Shown here: piece by piece, positions 11,090-18,231 of the stretch
Position numbering within the stretch: the first letter of the stretch is position 1
Layout of the letters: the number at the start of each line of letters is the position of its first letter
NCBI RefSeq assembly: GCF_000221045.1
Contig: NC_015856.1
Coordinates: forward strand, 3,306,542-3,370,541
Direction: 5' to 3'
DNA: 64,000 bases
DNA from: Collimonas fungivorans Ter331
GTDB lineage: Bacteria; Pseudomonadota; Gammaproteobacteria; Burkholderiales; Burkholderiaceae_D
Notes under the pieces: generated by a model
The model's database searches: none
Seen by the model: the letters and a program-made list of their open reading frames with translations, nothing else
Told to the model about the DNA's origin: nothing
Program-made: the position numbers and the translations under genes

Positions 11090-11602
11090 TTATTCGGATA
11101 TAACTTGAACATAACGGATTTTCTGCGCCTGTGCGCCACCAAGCGTGGAGTCCTTTTGAGTCTTTGGCTGAACCCGAAATCCTGCCGCAGTATAAAATTT
11201 TATAGCTCGCTGATTAGCTATGAAAACCCAAAGGCTGACAGATCTGTAACCCTGTTTGATCATCCGCTGATTTGCTGCAAGCCATAAAGCGCGACCAATG
11301 CCTTTGGATAAAGCAGTCGGTCGCAGATAAATAGCCCAGATTTCAGCTGACTCGGGTGTTCGATCTTCATCGCGAGATGGACCAAATGCGATAAATCCGG
11401 CAACCTGGTCTTCGGTTCTTGCTACCAGCAACTCTGGCACTCCTTTCGCAATTGAATCTGCCCACATTGCCTCGCGCTGTTGCACCGACAATTGTGCAAG
11501 GACCTCAGCAGGAAGAATGTCGCGATAGGTGTGCTGCCAAGCAATCACATGTATCTCTGCTATGGCAAAGGCATCGTCAACGGATGCAGGTTCAATGTAC
11601 AT
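11090..11602 (-). CDS. GNAT family N-acetyltransferase
   Basis: 170-residue acetyltransferase. It begins MYIEPASVDDAFAIAEIHVI with the motif WQHTYRDILP, common in the RimI/PhnO-like GNAT group. The acetyl-CoA site is LRPTALSKGIGRALW and motif B is YTAAGFRVQP. It lies 21 bases after the TetR gene on the same strand, so the two are probably co-transcribed. Base composition is visibly lower in GC than the core genes around it. Confidence 0.85.
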   Translation of the reverse strand: MYIEPASVDDAFAIAEIHVIAWQHTYRDILPAEVLAQLSVQQREAMWADSIAKGVPELLVARTEDQVAGFIAFGPSRDEDRTPESAEIWAIYLRPTALSKGIGRALWLAANQRMIKQGYRSVSLWVFIANQRAIKFYTAAGFRVQPKTQKDSTLGGAQAQKIRYVQVISE

Positions 11603-11623
11603 AGTAGTTAATGCTTTCGAATA

Positions 11624-12175
11624 TCAGAGATGATCTGACAGGATGGCGCTAGTGACAATGTGAACGAGATGATCGGCCCGTGGCGCGAATGACGGCAGGT
11701 CGACGAGCCAGCCGAGCGCCGCCATCAGGCCGAACAGGTCGTCCCCATTCATATCGGTACGCGCCGTTCCTTCGGCCTGAGCACGGAGCAGTAGTCGCGC
11801 GCTCGCTGAGTGCACTGCTGCGCATGAAGCATAAAGAGCGGAGTCCGGGTTGGTGTGGGCGGCCGCCATCAGGGCGACGACGCCCCTATAGCTTTGGGCG
11901 AATGCCATCCATTCGCTAAACCAAGACACGAGCGCTTCGTCAGCTGGATTCGACGCTTCGAGTTCGTCTGCCTTCCGCTTCAGTTCGTCCAGATTCGTAC
12001 ACAACAACGCTTCAAACAAGGCTTCTCGCGTCGGGAAATGACGCAGCAGTGTAGCCAACCCGACGTCAGCCCGGCGGGCGATATCTCGCATGGACGCGTC
12101 GACACCGTGCTGGGCGATAACGTCGTGCGCGACTGCAAGTAGATGGCTGTAATTTTTTTTGGCGTCGGCTCGCAT
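11624..12175 (-). CDS. TetR/AcrR family repressor
   Basis: 183-residue TetR-type regulator: N-terminal helix-turn-helix with GVDASMRDIARRADVGLATL and LLRHFPTREALFEALL (about residues 24-58), then an all-helical ligand domain similar to the SbtR-like C-terminal domain. It is transcribed away from the SDR gene. The 158-base intergenic region holds three copies of a GGATCA-type dyad, which are the probable binding sites. It most likely represses the SDR and possibly itself. Confidence 0.9.
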   Translation of the reverse strand: MRADAKKNYSHLLAVAHDVIAQHGVDASMRDIARRADVGLATLLRHFPTREALFEALLCTNLDELKRKADELEASNPADEALVSWFSEWMAFAQSYRGVVALMAAAHTNPDSALYASCAAVHSASARLLLRAQAEGTARTDMNGDDLFGLMAALGWLVDLPSFAPRADHLVHIVTSAILSDHL

Positions 12176-12184
12176 GGGGGTTCC

Positions 12185-12213
12185 TTGACAATCGGATCAC
12201 TGATCCATATAAT
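12185..12213 (+). promoter_or_regulatory. consensus sigma-70 promoter for the SDR gene
   Basis: TTGACA (12185-12190) and TATAAT (12208-12213) are both perfect consensus hexamers with the ideal 17-base spacer. An operator dyad fills the spacer. This is an unusually strong promoter, consistent with a gene kept silent by a repressor. Transcription would start near 12220, leaving a leader of about 115 bases before the ATG at 12334. Confidence 0.85.
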
Positions 12214-12261
12214 TGGATCACTGGTTCGAATATTGCGAATCAGGATCCGGATCTGTGATCC
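12194..12261. promoter_or_regulatory. three TetR-type operator copies
   Basis: Site 1 is GGATCACTGATCC (12194-12206), a perfect 13-base palindrome inside the promoter spacer. Site 2 is GGATCACTGGTTC (12215-12227), over the expected transcription start. Site 3 is GGATCTGTGATCC (12249-12261), in the leader. The repeated GGATC-N3-GATCC symmetry next to a divergent TetR gene marks them as its operators. Binding at site 1 would directly occlude RNA polymerase. Confidence 0.75.
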
Positions 12262-12333
12262 AAATAATACAGCGCCTTTGCACCAATGGGAACAGCGGCG
12301 CTGCCTTACAGCACAAACGAAAGGTGAAAGATT

Positions 12334-13086
12334 ATGAAAAAATTAGAAGGCAAGGTTGCAATTATCACGGGCGGAAGCAGCGGGATTGGCTTGGCCACAG
12401 CCAAGCGCTTCGTGGAAGAAGGTGCGCACGTCGTGATCACTGGGCGACGAGAGAAAGAGCTGAAGGAGGCCGCTGCCTCCTTCAAGAGAAACGTTACGAC
12501 TGTCGTGGGCGATGTGTCGCGCCTGGAAGATCTGGACCGGCTCTATGCCGTCGTGAAAGAGAAACACGGCCACATCGACGTTCTCTTCGCGAACGCCGGC
12601 GCAGGAACAATCGCACCGCTCGCGGTAGCTACCGAGGCCCATTTTGACCAGACCTTCGACGTGAACGTGAAGGGAATGTTCTTTACGGTACAGAAGGCCC
12701 TTCCCCTCTTCAAAGACGGCGGTTCGATTATCCTGAACTCTTCGGTCTCAAACGTCCTCGGACTGCCAGGGTTTACTGCTTACGCCGCGAGTAAGGCGGC
12801 TGTGCGCAACTTCGCGCGCGGCTGGGCTTTGGAATTGAAAGACCGCAAGATCCGCGTAAATAGTATGAGCCCCGGAGCAATCGACACCCCGGCCTTGGCG
12901 ACGACGACGGGTCTTACCGCTGAACAGGCCGAGCAAGCAGTTGCACAGTTCACCACGCAGATCCCAATGGGCCGCAGAGGCATGCCCGAGGAAATCGCGG
13001 CAGCAGTCGCGTTCCTCGCCTCCGATGAAAGTTCTTACATCACCGGTGTGGATCTGGCCGTCGATGGAGGCATGGCGCAGGTCTGA
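12334..13086 (+). CDS. SDR family oxidoreductase
   Basis: 250-residue classical short-chain dehydrogenase. The cofactor site is TGGSSGIGLATA. ITGRRE after beta2 suggests NADP preference. NAGAG follows beta4, and the catalytic set is Ser (NSSVSN) with YAASK. The C-terminal end DLAVDGGMAQV is usual for the glucose-dehydrogenase-like group. Substrate unknown; TetR-controlled SDRs of this type often answer to electrophiles or quinones. It is expressed from a consensus promoter covered by operators. Confidence 0.92.
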   Translation: MKKLEGKVAIITGGSSGIGLATAKRFVEEGAHVVITGRREKELKEAAASFKRNVTTVVGDVSRLEDLDRLYAVVKEKHGHIDVLFANAGAGTIAPLAVATEAHFDQTFDVNVKGMFFTVQKALPLFKDGGSIILNSSVSNVLGLPGFTAYAASKAAVRNFARGWALELKDRKIRVNSMSPGAIDTPALATTTGLTAEQAEQAVAQFTTQIPMGRRGMPEEIAAAVAFLASDESSYITGVDLAVDGGMAQV

Positions 13087-13258
13087 CCCCGGCGCGCTCC
13101 CGTGGCTGGCCCATAAGCTCTGCCAGTCGTGGGACCACGTTTCTCACACTTTAGTTTTAACATAAGGTCGGAGAAACATTGTGAGCTATGCAAGACTGAT
13201 GGATCGCGATCGCAGATGTCGCCGCAGTTACCTATACTCAACCGTAAGGAGATTCCAG

Positions 13259-13891
13259 ATGTACGAACAATCCAAACTATCCGAGTTGATCCAGTTCGCA
13301 GGAGTTGTTGCGGGCTCTACCGTTATCGATGTTTACCCAGGCGACGGCGGCTGGACCCGTCTCTTCTCCGACATCGTGGGACCTGGAGGACGGGTCTACA
13401 GCTTCGTGCCGGCCGAAGTCGCCAACTTCAAGAACGATCCGCTAGGGCGCATGCGGACGCTCGCGAAGGAGCCGGGCCGGGAGAACGTCGAAGCCGTCTC
13501 CGCGGATCTCGTGGCGATGCCGGGGGCCACGCAAGCAGCAGACGTCCTGTGGTTGCACCTGTTCTACCACGATCTCCATACCGAGCTGATGCAGGCTAGG
13601 GGCGCAACGGCGGCCCACTTCAATCGAGCCGTCTACGAGCGGCTGAAGCCCGGTGGGTCCTACGTCATCGTAGACCACGCCGCCGCCATCGGGGCGGGCA
13701 CGAGCGAGGCCCAGTCGCTGCATCGGATTGAGCCTGCATCCGTTCGCGAGGAAGTGGAGGCGGCCGGTTTCGTACTGGACGCGGAGAGCACCATGCTCGC
13801 GAACAATGGCGATCTGCACTCGATCAAGGTGTTCGATCCGTCGATCAAGGGCGAGACCGATCGCTTCGCTTATCGGTTCGTGAAGCCCTGA
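13259..13891 (+). CDS. predicted class I methyltransferase (COG4798-like)
   Basis: 210-residue protein with a SAM-binding Rossmann start, STVIDVYPGDGGWTRLFSDI, followed by GPGGRVYSF and a C-terminal FVLDAESTML segment like COG4798 predicted methyltransferases. Most of those have a signal peptide, but none is seen here. ATG 13259 is set by a strong AAGGAG 8 bases upstream; an open frame from 13181 lacks this. It sits in the accessory patch behind the SDR, separated by 172 bases without another gene. Confidence 0.75.
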   Translation: MYEQSKLSELIQFAGVVAGSTVIDVYPGDGGWTRLFSDIVGPGGRVYSFVPAEVANFKNDPLGRMRTLAKEPGRENVEAVSADLVAMPGATQAADVLWLHLFYHDLHTELMQARGATAAHFNRAVYERLKPGGSYVIVDHAAAIGAGTSEAQSLHRIEPASVREEVEAAGFVLDAESTMLANNGDLHSIKVFDPSIKGETDRFAYRFVKP

Positions 13892-14036
13892 CAGGTCCCG
13901 GCGCATTTCTGCACATCCCGTGTAAAATATTCCCGGGCAATCGCCAAGGGAGCGAAGCAGCGACTCTTCCCTGCATAGCGTGGCACAGTACTATCAGGAC
14001 AACTTCAGGCGAAGACGAACAGATAGGATTGATATC

Positions 14037-14897
14037 ATGAACGACAAACCAGATGCAGCGCCAGACAGCACGGCAGCGCGCGTCGCCTTGTGGCGCGCCT
14101 TGCATGTCGAGGCCGACCCTCCACCGCATGTGCTGGAAGACAAAATCGGCCTCCAGCTGCTGGCCCCGGACCAGGATTGGCGCAGCCGCGGGGACATGGA
14201 CCCGCAGTTCACGCGCCCCTTCCGCGCCTCGATCGTGGCGCGCGCCCGCTTCATTGAGGACCTGGTCGTGGCACAGGCCGGCCTCGGGCTTGACCAGTAT
14301 GTCATCCTCGGCGCCGGCCTCGACAGCTTCGCGCAACGCAGGCCGGAGATCGCATCCCGCCTCAAGGTGTTCGAGATCGACCAGCCGGGTCCTCAGGCAT
14401 GGAAGCGCCGGCGCCTGATCGAGCTCGGTTTCGGCGTCCCGGACTGGCTGCGTTTCGTGCCGGTCGATTTCGAGGCGGGCGGATCCTGGCGCGATGGCCT
14501 CGCGGCCGCCGGCTTCGATGACAGCAAACCGGCGATCGTGGTATCCACCGGCGTCAGCATGTATCTCACCAGGGAGGCCAATGCGGCCACGCTGCAGCAA
14601 GTGGCCGCCCTTGCCCCTGGATCGACGCTCGCCATGACGTTCCTGCTGCCGCTGGAACTGGCGGACCCCGAAATACGTCCCGGGCTTGAGATGGCGGAGA
14701 AAGGGGCGCGCGCAAGCGGGACGCCTTTCCTCAGCTTCTTCACCCCGCCGCAGATCCAGGCGCTGGCCCGCGAATCGGGCTTTGGAGAAGCGCGGCACGT
14801 CTCGGCGGCCGATCTTACCCGGCGCTACTTCGCAGGCAGGACCGATGGCCTGCGTCCACCAGACAATGCGGAGGAACTGATGGTGGCGAATACATAG
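14037..14897 (+). CDS. class I SAM-dependent methyltransferase (LCMT/TIGR00027 type)
   Basis: 286-residue methyltransferase of the leucine carboxyl methyltransferase-like family. The SAM site is seen as QYVILGAGLDSFAQR with the acidic residue in FEIDQPGPQAWKR. The family label in mycobacteria is putative O-methyltransferase, often acting on polyketides or fatty acids. ATG 14037 follows a short leader from a longer open frame. The substrate cannot be inferred from the neighbours. Confidence 0.85.
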   Translation: MNDKPDAAPDSTAARVALWRALHVEADPPPHVLEDKIGLQLLAPDQDWRSRGDMDPQFTRPFRASIVARARFIEDLVVAQAGLGLDQYVILGAGLDSFAQRRPEIASRLKVFEIDQPGPQAWKRRRLIELGFGVPDWLRFVPVDFEAGGSWRDGLAAAGFDDSKPAIVVSTGVSMYLTREANAATLQQVAALAPGSTLAMTFLLPLELADPEIRPGLEMAEKGARASGTPFLSFFTPPQIQALARESGFGEARHVSAADLTRRYFAGRTDGLRPPDNAEELMVANT

Positions 14898-14960
14898 CTG
14901 CCCGCAGCTTGGCGGCAACCGGAAAGAACTCTGGTCAGAATTTCGCGGCCAACGCGGTGT

Positions 14961-15290
14961 TCAGTCGACGATGAACAGCTTCGCTCCGACCGCGGTAAAC
15001 GACTTGTGCGGCTCCGCGCCGTCGGCCACCTGGTAGCTCATGCCGGCTTTCAGCAAGAACCTGCGGCCGTCTTCGAGTTCGGTGTGCAGTTCGCCTTCCA
15101 GGCAAAACAGGATGTGCCCTTTGCTGCACCAATGGTCGGCAAGATAGCCCGGCGTGTATTCGACCATACGCACGCGAATGGCGCCGAACTGGCGCGTGCG
15201 CCAATAGGCGATTCCGACTTCGCCCTTGTGTTCGGTACGCTCGACGCTTTCCCAGTCGGTCGTGCCAAACGTAATATCCGTCATCTTCAT
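14961..15290 (-). CDS. DHCW-motif cupin protein
   Basis: 109-residue single-domain cupin. The DHWCSKGHILFCLEGEL segment contains the DH-C/W metal-binding motif for which this small family is named, and a second beta-barrel motif follows (LLKAGMSYQVADGAEPHKS). Function is unknown; a metal-binding or isomerase role is possible. It lies 19 bases downstream of the XdhC gene on the same strand, so the two likely share a transcript. Confidence 0.85.
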   Translation of the reverse strand: MKMTDITFGTTDWESVERTEHKGEVGIAYWRTRQFGAIRVRMVEYTPGYLADHWCSKGHILFCLEGELHTELEDGRRFLLKAGMSYQVADGAEPHKSFTAVGAKLFIVD

Positions 15291-15309
15291 GTGTTTGCCT
15301 TTAAGCGTT

Positions 15310-16311
15310 TCACGGCCGCTCGACCATCCGCAGATCGTCCGTATTGACGGCGCAGCTGGATGGCGACACCGTCACCCTGCCTCGATTGCGCAGCATCACC
15401 AGCTCGGCCAGCACCGATACCGCGATCTCGGCCGGCGAACGGCTCAGGATGGACAAGCCGATCGGCGCATGCAAGTCGCTGACTTGCTGCGGGCTCAGGT
15501 CCAGCGTCAGCAATCGTTCCTTGCGCGCCTCGGTGCTCGCCATCGAGCCGATGGCGCCGACGTAGAAAGCATCGGTCTTGAGCGCTTCCATCAGCGCCAT
15601 GTCGTCGATTTTCGGGTCGTGGCTGAGGGTGACGATCACGGTGCGGCGGTCCGGCTTGAAGGCCAGCACAGCGTCGTCCGGCATGCCGTCCAGCCAGACT
15701 ACGTCATCGACCTGCCAGTTGCGGCGCTGCTCTTCGCGCGGGTCGTTCAGGTACACCGAAAAATCCAGTGCCGGCGCCATCTGCGCCAGGTATTCCGAAA
15801 CCTGGCCGCAGCCGATGATCAGCAGGCGCCAACGCGGGCCGAATACCTGCAGCAGTTCCTGCTCGTCGAAATGCAGGGCGAAATCGGCGTCGCTGGCTTC
15901 GATGCTGGCTTTGCCGCTGCGCATGTCCAGCCGGCGCTGCACCAGCTTGCGGCCGGCGACAGCGTCCAGCAGAGGCGTCAGCGCGGCGGCGTCGGACAAA
16001 GGTTCGATCACCAGCTCCAGGGTGCCGCCGCAAGGCAGGCCGAAGCGCTGCATCTGCTCGGCGCTGATGCCGTAGCGCACCAGCTCTATGCGTTCTGGAA
16101 AGGCCGCTGCAAAACGCTGCATCAGATCGTCCTCGATACAGCCGCCCGAGACCGAACCGGTGAAATCGCCGTCGTCGGTAATCGCAAACAGCGAGCCCAG
16201 CGGGCGCGGCGCGGAACCCCAGTTGCGCACCACCGTGACCATGGCTACCCGCTTGCCCTGCTGGAGCCAGCTGACGGCGCTTTTCAATACTTGATAATCG
16301 ACTGCATTCAT
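15310..16311 (-). CDS. XdhC/CoxI family protein (molybdenum cofactor insertion)
   Basis: 333-residue XdhC-like protein. The N-terminal domain has VRNWGSAPRPLGSLFAI and GSVSGGCIEDDLM, diagnostic for the family. The C-terminal Rossmann domain has LLIIGCGQVSEYLAQMAP. Members bind molybdenum cofactor, help its sulfuration and load it into xanthine-dehydrogenase-type enzymes. It sits just downstream of the molybdenum hydroxylase operon but beyond that operon's terminator, so it is probably expressed separately or by read-through. Confidence 0.92.
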   Translation of the reverse strand: MNAVDYQVLKSAVSWLQQGKRVAMVTVVRNWGSAPRPLGSLFAITDDGDFTGSVSGGCIEDDLMQRFAAAFPERIELVRYGISAEQMQRFGLPCGGTLELVIEPLSDAAALTPLLDAVAGRKLVQRRLDMRSGKASIEASDADFALHFDEQELLQVFGPRWRLLIIGCGQVSEYLAQMAPALDFSVYLNDPREEQRRNWQVDDVVWLDGMPDDAVLAFKPDRRTVIVTLSHDPKIDDMALMEALKTDAFYVGAIGSMASTEARKERLLTLDLSPQQVSDLHAPIGLSILSRSPAEIAVSVLAELVMLRNRGRVTVSPSSCAVNTDDLRMVERP

Positions 16312-16351
16312 GGCTTGCCTGATATTTTCTTAGGTTTTTACCAGTGTAATG

Positions 16352-16386
16352 AAAAACAGGACCGGCCGCTTGCGCGGCCGATCCTG
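16352..16386 (-). terminator. rho-independent terminator of the Mo-hydroxylase operon
   Basis: Arms CAGGACCGGCCGC (16357-16369) and GCGGCCGATCCTG (16374-16386) pair over 13 bases with a single mismatch and a 4-base loop. On the minus strand they are followed by TTTTTC. It lies 17 bases beyond the cytochrome stop codon and before the XdhC gene. Confidence 0.85.
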
Positions 16387-16402
16387 CTCCTGAGGCCGGG
16401 TT

Positions 16403-17680
16403 TTAGTGCGCCGTCGTCAACCGCATGCTCTTGATGCGGTCCGGGGTAACCTCGGCTGCCTGGCCGCCCCAGGTCGCGCGCAGGAAGTTGGACAGTTGCG
16501 CCAGTTCCTTGTCGCTCAGCTGGCCGGCAAAACCGGGCATGTCCTGCAGGCTTTCGGTGCCAGGGAATTTCTGCGCTTCGATGCCGTCCAGCATCGCCAC
16601 GATCAGGTTATGCGGATCGGTATTGCGCACCGTCGAATTGCCCTTCATCGCCACCGCCACATGCGGCTTGCCTTCGCCCTGGAACCCGTGGCAGCCGGCG
16701 CAGACTGCCGTATACAGACGCTTGCCGGCATCCAGTTCGACCGCATCGGCGCTGATGGCCTTGACCGGTTCTGGCGGCAATGGCTTGTCGCCCAGCAGAT
16801 AGGTGGTGATGGCGGCGAGGTCGTCCTTGCTCAGGTATTGCGTGCTCAAGTGCACCACCGGGAACATCTCGCCGTAGGCCGAACCTTGAGGAGCGATGCC
16901 GGTGGCGAAGAAGGTCTGCAGGTCCGCCGCCGTCCAGCCCACCGCGGCCAGGCCGGCGGGCGTGATGTTGGGTGCGGCGACGCGGCCCAGCGCAGCGCCG
17001 GCCAGCGGTTTCGACAAGTCGAGCTGGCCGAACACGCCGCGCGGCGAATGGCATTCCGCGCAATGGCCGAGCGCATTGCTCAGATACTGGCCGCGCAGCC
17101 AGGCAGGAGACTGGCCAGCCGAAGCATCGCTCAGCGAATTTTTCAGGAACGGCACATTCCAGAACATCATGCCGAAGCGCATGTTGTAGGGGAATTTCAG
17201 GTCCGCTTGCTTGCTCGGCACCGCGACCGGTTTCTGCTGCATCAGGTAGGCATAGATGGCGTCGCTATCGGCGCGCGTCATCGAGCGGTACGAGGTGTAC
17301 GGCATGGCCGGGTACAGGTGCCTGTCCGGCGTTACACCGTCATGCAGGGCCTTGTAGAACTGGTCGGCGTTCCATTTGCCGATGCCGTGCTGCTTGTCCG
17401 GCGTGATGTTGGAACCGTAGAACTTGCCGAACGGCGAAGCCAGTTCGACGCCGCCGGCAAACGGCGCGCCGGTGGCGGTTGTATGGCAGGCGGCGCAGTC
17501 GGCGGCCTTGGTCAGGTAACGGCCGAGGGCCAGCTGGTCGGCGCTGCCCGGTTTGACCGTGCTGCCGGCGGCTGGGGTGGACGAGCTGCTGCCGCTGTCG
17601 CATGCGGCCAGCAAGGTTGCCGCCAGCGCCGGCGCGGCAGCCATGCGCAACGCCTTGCCGAGGTATCGGAGCTTAGTCAT
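16403..17680 (-). CDS. tri-heme cytochrome c subunit of periplasmic dehydrogenase
   Basis: 425-residue lipoprotein cytochrome. The signal peptide ends in a lipobox LLAACDSG. Three CxxCH heme sites are visible (CAACHT, CAECHS, CAGCHG), the layout of membrane-bound alcohol/aldehyde dehydrogenase cytochrome subunits (AdhB type). It should carry electrons from the molybdenum hydroxylase to quinone or a terminal oxidase. ATG 17680 overlaps the preceding gene's TGA by one base (TGATG), indicating translational coupling; a longer frame to 17890 is a shadow. Confidence 0.93.
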   Translation of the reverse strand: MTKLRYLGKALRMAAAPALAATLLAACDSGSSSSTPAAGSTVKPGSADQLALGRYLTKAADCAACHTTATGAPFAGGVELASPFGKFYGSNITPDKQHGIGKWNADQFYKALHDGVTPDRHLYPAMPYTSYRSMTRADSDAIYAYLMQQKPVAVPSKQADLKFPYNMRFGMMFWNVPFLKNSLSDASAGQSPAWLRGQYLSNALGHCAECHSPRGVFGQLDLSKPLAGAALGRVAAPNITPAGLAAVGWTAADLQTFFATGIAPQGSAYGEMFPVVHLSTQYLSKDDLAAITTYLLGDKPLPPEPVKAISADAVELDAGKRLYTAVCAGCHGFQGEGKPHVAVAMKGNSTVRNTDPHNLIVAMLDGIEAQKFPGTESLQDMPGFAGQLSDKELAQLSNFLRATWGGQAAEVTPDRIKSMRLTTAH

Positions 17681-18231
17681 CACTTGCCATCCTTTACCAG
17701 TCCCGGCGTCGCCAGCGCCACTTCCTTGACCGCTTCGAAGTAGCGCACATAACCGGTGCAGCGGCAGATGTGATCGTTCAAGCCGTCGGTGATGGCCTGG
17801 TCGAGCCGGTCCTTGGCGACCGGCTGGCGCTTCAGTTTTTCCAGCAATACCGTCGCCGCATTGACGAAACCCGGGGTGCAGTAGCCGCACTGGAAGCTGT
17901 AATGCTCGAGGAATTTCTGCTGGATCGGCGACAGCGCCACTACTTCGCCCTTTTCATTGAGCTGGGCGTGGCCTTCCACGGTGCGCACTTTCTTGCCTTC
18001 AAAAAAATGGGCGCCGGTGATGCAGGAACGTACTTCTTCGCTAGTGCCGTCGGGCTTGTCGAGAATCACCACGCAGGCGCGGCAGACGCCCTGGCCGCAA
18101 CCCAGGCGCGAGCCGGTCAGGTCCAGATATTCATGCAGGAAATCGATCATCATGATGCCTTCCGGCACCGGCACCGGGCCGACCGGCTTGCCGTTGATAT
18201 GCATGGTGATGGGGTGGATAGTCATGCTCAT
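17680..18231 (-). CDS. 2Fe-2S subunit of molybdenum hydroxylase (IorA-like)
   Basis: 183-residue small subunit. The plant-type 2Fe-2S domain has GCGQGVCRACVV and the distal cysteine in VRSCITG. The second cluster domain has CGYCTPGFVN and CRCTGYVRYFEAV. It is the family of isoquinoline 1-oxidoreductase alpha and aldehyde-oxidising relatives. There is no signal peptide, so it is expected to be exported folded with the Tat-targeted large subunit. The start ATG overlaps the large-subunit stop (ATGA), and its own stop overlaps the cytochrome start. Confidence 0.95.
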   Translation of the reverse strand: MSMTIHPITMHINGKPVGPVPVPEGIMMIDFLHEYLDLTGSRLGCGQGVCRACVVILDKPDGTSEEVRSCITGAHFFEGKKVRTVEGHAQLNEKGEVVALSPIQQKFLEHYSFQCGYCTPGFVNAATVLLEKLKRQPVAKDRLDQAITDGLNDHICRCTGYVRYFEAVKEVALATPGLVKDGK

